From Rhizobium sp. CCGE 510 (lineage in GTDB: Bacteria; Pseudomonadota; Alphaproteobacteria; Rhizobiales; Rhizobiaceae), in assembly GCF_000292525.1 (NCBI RefSeq), contig NZ_AEYF01000011.1, positions 1 through 33,967 of the forward strand: a stretch of 33,967 bases of DNA, written 5' to 3'. Below are positions 30,350-33,967 of the stretch, piece after piece. Within the stretch, counting starts at the first letter, position 1; every line of letters begins with the position of its first letter. The notes under the pieces are model-generated. The model was not told the origin of the DNA. It was given only the letters and a program-made list of their open reading frames with translations, and did no database searches. The position numbers and the translations under genes are program-made.

Positions 30350-31885
30350 TCAGGCACTCCTGGCAAGGGCATAGGGCGCGCGGGCGATCTCCAGCGCTTG
30401 GGAAAGGCACAGGCTTCGCCGGTTGGCAGCGCCGAGCTTCAGCGGAAAATCGGTGCGGGCATGGGCCCCGCGCGATTCCATCCGCAGGCTGGCAAAGACG
30501 GCGATCAGCAGCGCGACGATAGCCGGATCGGCGGCAGGCCCGTCGCCTTCGGCAAGCGGTAGCAAGGCGGCGATCGCGTCCTCAACGGCGCCGGCATTGC
30601 GCAGCACCCCAAGATGACGCGAGACGATGGGCCGGACGAGCGATGCATCGGCGGGCGCCGGCAGCTTCTCGGCGAGGACGGCGCTGGTTGCCCGTGCCGG
30701 CATGCCCGCTAGGTCGCGCGCCGCCCGCATGCCCATGACGGCTGCCTCCAGCAGCGAATTGCTGGCAAGCCGGTTGGCGCCGTGCAGGCCGGTCGAGGCC
30801 GCCTCTCCGGCGACCCAGAGACCGTGGACCGAGCTTCTGCCATTCGCATCGGTGGCAACGCCGCCCATGTGATAGTGAACGGCCGGGCGCACCGGAATGA
30901 GGTCTTTCGCCGGATCGATACCGGCCTCGCCGCAAAGGCTCGAGATGACGGGAAAACGCACGGCAAACCGGCTGCCGAGCGCATCGCGGGCGTCGAGGAA
31001 GACACGGCCGCCGCGGGCGATTTCGGCGCTGATGGCACGCGCCACCACGTCGCGCGGCGCAAGCTCGGCGCCTGGGATGCGGGCCATGAAGCGGTCGCCG
31101 CGTTCGTTGACGAGCAAGGCCCCCTCGCCGCGCACCGCTTCGCTGACCAGCGCCAAAGGCCGGCGGCTGGAATTGAGCGCCGTCGGATGGAACTGGACGA
31201 ATTCCATGTCGGCGAGATCAGCACCCGCCCTTGCCGCGAGCGCGATGCCCTGGCCGAAATTGCCCATCGGATTGGTGGTGGCGCCGTAGAGCCCACCGAT
31301 GCCGCCAGTGGCGAGCACCAGCTTCGACGTCGGCAGGATGACAGCCCCCTTCGCGGTGGCGCAGAGCAGGCCGGCCACGTGCTCGCCGTCCATCAGAATC
31401 CGCCGCGCTTCGAAGCCTTCGAGTACTGTTATGGCAGGTGTCTGCATCACCGCCCGCACCAGCGCGGCGACGATCGCCGCACCCGAACCGTCGCCTTCGG
31501 CATGGACGATGCGACGGCGGCTATGGGCTGCCTCCAGCCCGAGCGAGAGTCCGCCCGCGGCATTCCTGTCGAAACGGACGCCGGCTTGTTCCAGCGCCGC
31601 GATTGCCGCCGGCGCCTCGGCCACGATGCCGGCGGCGACAATGGGATCGCAGAGCCCGTCGCCGGCGATCAGTGTATCGGCAAGATGCAGCGCCGCGCTG
31701 TCGTCGGCGCCCATGCCGGCGGCGATGCCGCCCTGTGCCCAGGCGCTCGACGTCTCCGCACCGAGGCTAGCGCGGGTGACGATGACGGACGGTTCCGGCG
31801 CCAGTGTCAATGCGGTCATCAGCCCGGCAAGGCCGCTGCCGACGATGACCGTGCGTCCGGCGAGATTGTGGAGAGCCTCGGTCAT
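30350..31885 (-). CDS. nadB: L-aspartate oxidase
   Basis: A 511-residue FAD enzyme, somewhat shorter than the E. coli protein (540). It oxidises L-aspartate to iminoaspartate for quinolinate synthase. The FAD-binding site [19 protein letters not shown] is at residues 13-30. The signature [12 protein letters not shown] follows, then [33 protein letters not shown] and [16 protein letters not shown], all typical of the succinate dehydrogenase/NadB flavoprotein family. [11 protein letters not shown] near the C-terminus carries the conserved Arg. Its ATG overlaps the nadA stop in ATGA and its stop nearly touches nadC. Confidence 0.97.
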   Translation of the reverse strand: MTEALHNLAGRTVIVGSGLAGLMTALTLAPEPSVIVTRASLGAETSSAWAQGGIAAGMGADDSAALHLADTLIAGDGLCDPIVAAGIVAEAPAAIAALEQAGVRFDRNAAGGLSLGLEAAHSRRRIVHAEGDGSGAAIVAALVRAVMQTPAITVLEGFEARRILMDGEHVAGLLCATAKGAVILPTSKLVLATGGIGGLYGATTNPMGNFGQGIALAARAGADLADMEFVQFHPTALNSSRRPLALVSEAVRGEGALLVNERGDRFMARIPGAELAPRDVVARAISAEIARGGRVFLDARDALGSRFAVRFPVISSLCGEAGIDPAKDLIPVRPAVHYHMGGVATDANGRSSVHGLWVAGEAASTGLHGANRLASNSLLEAAVMGMRAARDLAGMPARATSAVLAEKLPAPADASLVRPIVSRHLGVLRNAGAVEDAIAALLPLAEGDGPAADPAIVALLIAVFASLRMESRGAHARTDFPLKLGAANRRSLCLSQALEIARAPYALARSA

Positions 31886-32853
31886 ATCGCCAGCATCCTT
31901 TCGACGGCGCGGCGTGCGGCAACTGCAATCGCCGGATCGACCGTCACCTCGTGGCGGTTTCCCTCAAGGGCCGCACGGATATTGGCAAGGGTGATCCGCT
32001 TCATATGCGGGCAGAGATTGCAGGGGCGAATGAACTCGACATCGGGATGGTGCACGGCGACATTGTCGCTCATCGAGCATTCGGTGAGCAGCACGACGCG
32101 GGCTGGCTTCCGGCTGCCGACATAGTCCGACATGACAGCGGTCGAGCCGGCGAAATCGGCTTCGGCTACCACCTCGGGCGGGCATTCCGGATGGGCGAGC
32201 ACCGTCACGCCGGGATGGTTTTCGCGCAGCTGGCGCACGTCTTCGGCAGTGAAAAGTTCATGCACCTCGCAATGGCCGTGCCAGGCGATGATCTCGACAT
32301 CAGTCTCGCGGGCGATATTGCGCGCCAGATATTCGTCCGGGATCATCAGCACTTTGGGCACGCCGAGCGATTCCACCACCTGTTTGGCATTGCCAGAGGT
32401 GCAGCAGATGTCGGAGGCGGCCTTCACCGCGGCCGAGGTGTTGACATAGGTGATGATGGGTACGCCGGGATGGGCCTGGCGCAACAGCGCGATATCTTCG
32501 GGCGTGATCGAATCCGCCAGCGAACAGCCGGCACCGAGATCCGGGATCAGCACGGTTTTCTCGGGATTCAGAAGCTTGGCGGTCTCGGCCATGAAATGCA
32601 CGCCGGCCAGCACGATCACGTCGGCATCGACCTCGATCGCCTTGCGGGCGAGTGCCAGACTGTCGCCGACGATATCGGCCACGCCGTGGAAGATCTCCGG
32701 CGTTTGGTAATTATGAGCAAGAATAACGGCGTTGCGGCGGCGCTTCAACTCGAGGATGGCGTCGACGTCGTTTTCGAACGTCATCCACTCGGCTTTGGGA
32801 ATGACGCGGCTGACGCGCTCATAGAGCGAGGATGCGGAAACTGCGTGCTTCAT
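31882..32853 (-). CDS. nadA: quinolinate synthase
   Basis: A 323-residue quinolinate synthase. It condenses iminoaspartate with dihydroxyacetone phosphate and needs a [4Fe-4S] cluster. The likely ligands are Cys110 ([10 protein letters not shown]), Cys195 (WHGHCEVHE) and Cys281 ([10 protein letters not shown]). Other motifs are [39 protein letters not shown] and HPECPPEV. First gene of nadABC. Its leader contains two palindromes matching each other, the probable NrtR operators, and TTGACA of the likely promoter overlaps the stop codon of nrtR. Confidence 0.97.
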   Translation of the reverse strand: MKHAVSASSLYERVSRVIPKAEWMTFENDVDAILELKRRRNAVILAHNYQTPEIFHGVADIVGDSLALARKAIEVDADVIVLAGVHFMAETAKLLNPEKTVLIPDLGAGCSLADSITPEDIALLRQAHPGVPIITYVNTSAAVKAASDICCTSGNAKQVVESLGVPKVLMIPDEYLARNIARETDVEIIAWHGHCEVHELFTAEDVRQLRENHPGVTVLAHPECPPEVVAEADFAGSTAVMSDYVGSRKPARVVLLTECSMSDNVAVHHPDVEFIRPCNLCPHMKRITLANIRAALEGNRHEVTVDPAIAVAARRAVERMLAI

Positions 32854-32867
32854 GACCGGCTCCTAAT

Positions 32868-32886
32868 TATGCTCTATTTGAGCATA
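32868..32886. promoter_or_regulatory. NrtR-like operator, site 1
   Basis: TATGCTCTATTTGAGCATA is a perfect palindrome with 7-base arms and a 5-base spacer. It lies 15 bases before the nadA ATG, downstream of the putative -10. Its twin at 32902 shares the arms and spacing. Confidence 0.75.
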
Positions 32887-32897
32887 TCATAGGCAAA

Positions 32898-32926
32898 TAG
32901 ATATTCTCACGGTGAGCATATGTCAA
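32898..32926 (-). promoter_or_regulatory. candidate nadABC promoter
   Basis: On the minus strand TTGACA (32926-32921) matches the sigma70-type -35 exactly. After 17 bases comes TATCTA (32903-32898) as a weak -10. The TGA inside TTGACA is also the stop codon of nrtR. Operator site 2 fills the spacer. Confidence 0.55.
32902..32920. promoter_or_regulatory. NrtR-like operator, site 2
   Basis: TATTCTCACGGTGAGCATA repeats the arm-and-spacer design of site 1 with one mismatch (TATTCTC for TATGCTC). The centres are 34 bases apart, about three helical turns. It occupies the -35/-10 spacer, where binding would block RNA polymerase. Confidence 0.7.
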
Positions 32927-33852
32927 TTGCGGGAGAGCGGTAATTTCGTTCCAGCCAGCGCCCGTTCTTCGAGCACGGTGTGGCGGAAGCGGAAGAGCTT
33001 GGCCGGCCGGCCGCCGGTTTCGCTTTCCGTGCCGCCGGTTTCCTCGACCAGTTCCTGCTGTTCGATCAGGCGGCGGAAGTTCTGCTTGTGCAGCGTCAGC
33101 CCCGCCAAGGCCTCGATGGTGCGCTGCAGCCTCAAGAGGGTAAAACTCTCCGGCATCAGTTCGAAGACGACGGGGCGGTATTTGATCTTGGCGCGCAGCC
33201 TGGCGATCCCCGTCGCCAGAATGCGGCGGTGATCGGCAAACATCGCCCGGCCGAGATTGGCTTCGCCAGCACATCCGGCTTCCGCGACCAGCCCCGCCTC
33301 GTAGAGCAGTTCGTAGCGCTGCAAAGCCAGGTCCTCGTTCCAGCCGCCGCCGTCGAGGCCGAAGGTGAAATCGGCCCGGCGATGGCGATGGCCGCGCCTG
33401 GCCGGATCGGCATCGGCCCAGCTCTTCAGGCGGGCTATGATCTCGTCAAGCACGACTGGCCGGCCCTGCCGATGGTCTTCCCAAGGGAAATATTCGTACC
33501 AGCCATGCCATCCCGGCCGGCCGGCGCCCGACTGTTCGTTGACGAGGCCGAGATAACTGATCGAGATCGTCCGCCCGCCCGGGATGTCGTTGTTCCGGTC
33601 GCGGTCGGCGAAAGTATAGAGCTGTTCGAGATAGCCGACCGGATGTTCGGTCTGCTCCTGCACCCATTCGCGCAGGCCCGATTGCAGGGTGCGATGGCCC
33701 ATTTCGAAAGGGCCTGACGGCAGTGCATCGCCGGAGCGGATGGTCATCACACGCGGCTCGTCCCCCGTCACCGCGACGAGCACCGCAATCAATTCCGCAT
33801 GCGCAAAGCCGATCGTCACAGGGGACCGAATACTCCGTTCCGAATGGGTCAT
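32923..33852 (-). CDS. nrtR: NrtR-type Nudix-related transcriptional regulator of NAD synthesis
   Basis: A 309-residue protein with a Nudix-like N-terminal domain (about 10-200) and a C-terminal winged helix (about 215-290). The Nudix box is degenerate: LQSGLREWVQEQT lacks the full REUxEExGU set, as expected for a sensor that binds ADP-ribose rather than cutting it. The C-terminal KYRPVVFELMPESFTLLRLQRTIEALAG, then LHKQNFRRLI and GRPAKLFRFR, matches NrtR. It represses NAD genes in several bacteria, and in Alphaproteobacteria it is linked to nadABC. Gene order and two matching palindromes before nadA agree. ATG 33852 has AGGA upstream; GTG 33861 is the alternative. The middle, with GGRTISISYLGLVNE, is longer than in compact NrtRs. 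Confidence 0.88.
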   Translation of the reverse strand: MTHSERSIRSPVTIGFAHAELIAVLVAVTGDEPRVMTIRSGDALPSGPFEMGHRTLQSGLREWVQEQTEHPVGYLEQLYTFADRDRNNDIPGGRTISISYLGLVNEQSGAGRPGWHGWYEYFPWEDHRQGRPVVLDEIIARLKSWADADPARRGHRHRRADFTFGLDGGGWNEDLALQRYELLYEAGLVAEAGCAGEANLGRAMFADHRRILATGIARLRAKIKYRPVVFELMPESFTLLRLQRTIEALAGLTLHKQNFRRLIEQQELVEETGGTESETGGRPAKLFRFRHTVLEERALAGTKLPLSRN

Positions 33853-33891
33853 TCCTGACACAGGCGGGGACGGAAGCCAATGGCGGGTCCG

Positions 33892-33920
33892 CCCTTCTCC
33901 CCAGCGGGAAGACGGTGCCG
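33892..33920. repeat. possible degenerate RIME-like fragment
   Basis: CCCTTCTCCCCAGCGGGAAGACGG resembles the CTTCTCCCC/GGGGAGAAG hairpin of the other mosaic elements but is degenerate. Nothing else is seen in the last 110 bases, which precede nrtR and may carry its promoter. Confidence 0.3.
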
Positions 33921-33967
33921 GAGACGCGGGGACGATCGCGTCACGACGGATGCCGAGCCATCGAGAC

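Noticed and set aside
30349..30372. N-terminal extension of nadC to 30372.
   Set aside because: It would overlap the nadB end, and the family start and coupling favour ATG 30348.

Overview
The window looks like chromosomal DNA of an alphaproteobacterium of the Rhizobiaceae, most likely Rhizobium. The grounds are high GC coding sequence, mosaic palindromic intergenic repeats of the rhizobial RIME type, a DUF982 protein (a family expanded in rhizobia), an NrtR-type regulator next to nadA-nadB-nadC, and a TfuA/YcaO pair. The species call is inference. I saw no rRNA, tRNA or CRISPR array.

Layout. 1-2200: a small plus-strand cassette (ArsR regulator, SRPBCC protein, ClpP-family protease) lies between two directly repeated intergenic mosaic elements. 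2204-2515: DUF982 protein. 2726-12499: a tight five-gene minus-strand operon, read from 12499 down: DUF4384-OmpA protein, EF-hand caspase-DUF4384 protein, trypsin-caspase-DUF4384 fusion, serpin, and a membrane pseudokinase with a periplasmic FGE-like domain. 12711-15614: a small secreted protein, an unknown cytosolic protein, and a divergent secreted propeller plus NlpC/P60-like protein. 15625-15999: the 3' remnant of a methyltransferase gene. 16040-19320: a second secreted caspase with Sel1 repeats, followed by an S74-type lipoprotein-like protein.

19566-23833: an L-fucose (or similar 6-deoxysugar) catabolic group, with L-fuconate dehydratase and an SDR dehydrogenase divergent from an IclR regulator and an amidohydrolase resembling L-fuconolactonase. 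24037-24748: an XRE regulator and a small unknown gene. 24815-29092: a RiPP-like locus with a BTAD/TPR regulator, an unlisted 47-residue peptide gene, YcaO and TfuA. 29452-33852: de novo NAD synthesis, nadA-nadB-nadC, behind the nrtR regulator, with two matching NrtR-like palindromes at the nadA promoter.

The most striking system is the 2726-12499 operon. Four of its five products have signal peptides and the fifth a membrane anchor. It combines a trypsin with an Arg/Lys-type S1 pocket, an inhibitory-type serpin with Arg-Ser at the scissile bond, an intact caspase with a canonical EF-hand, a caspase domain whose catalytic His is Gln, and a pseudokinase. It reads as a self-contained extracytoplasmic proteolytic cascade with its own inhibitor. 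That function is inference from domains and gene order. The second candidate is the peptide-YcaO-TfuA cassette, which may make a thioamidated peptide.
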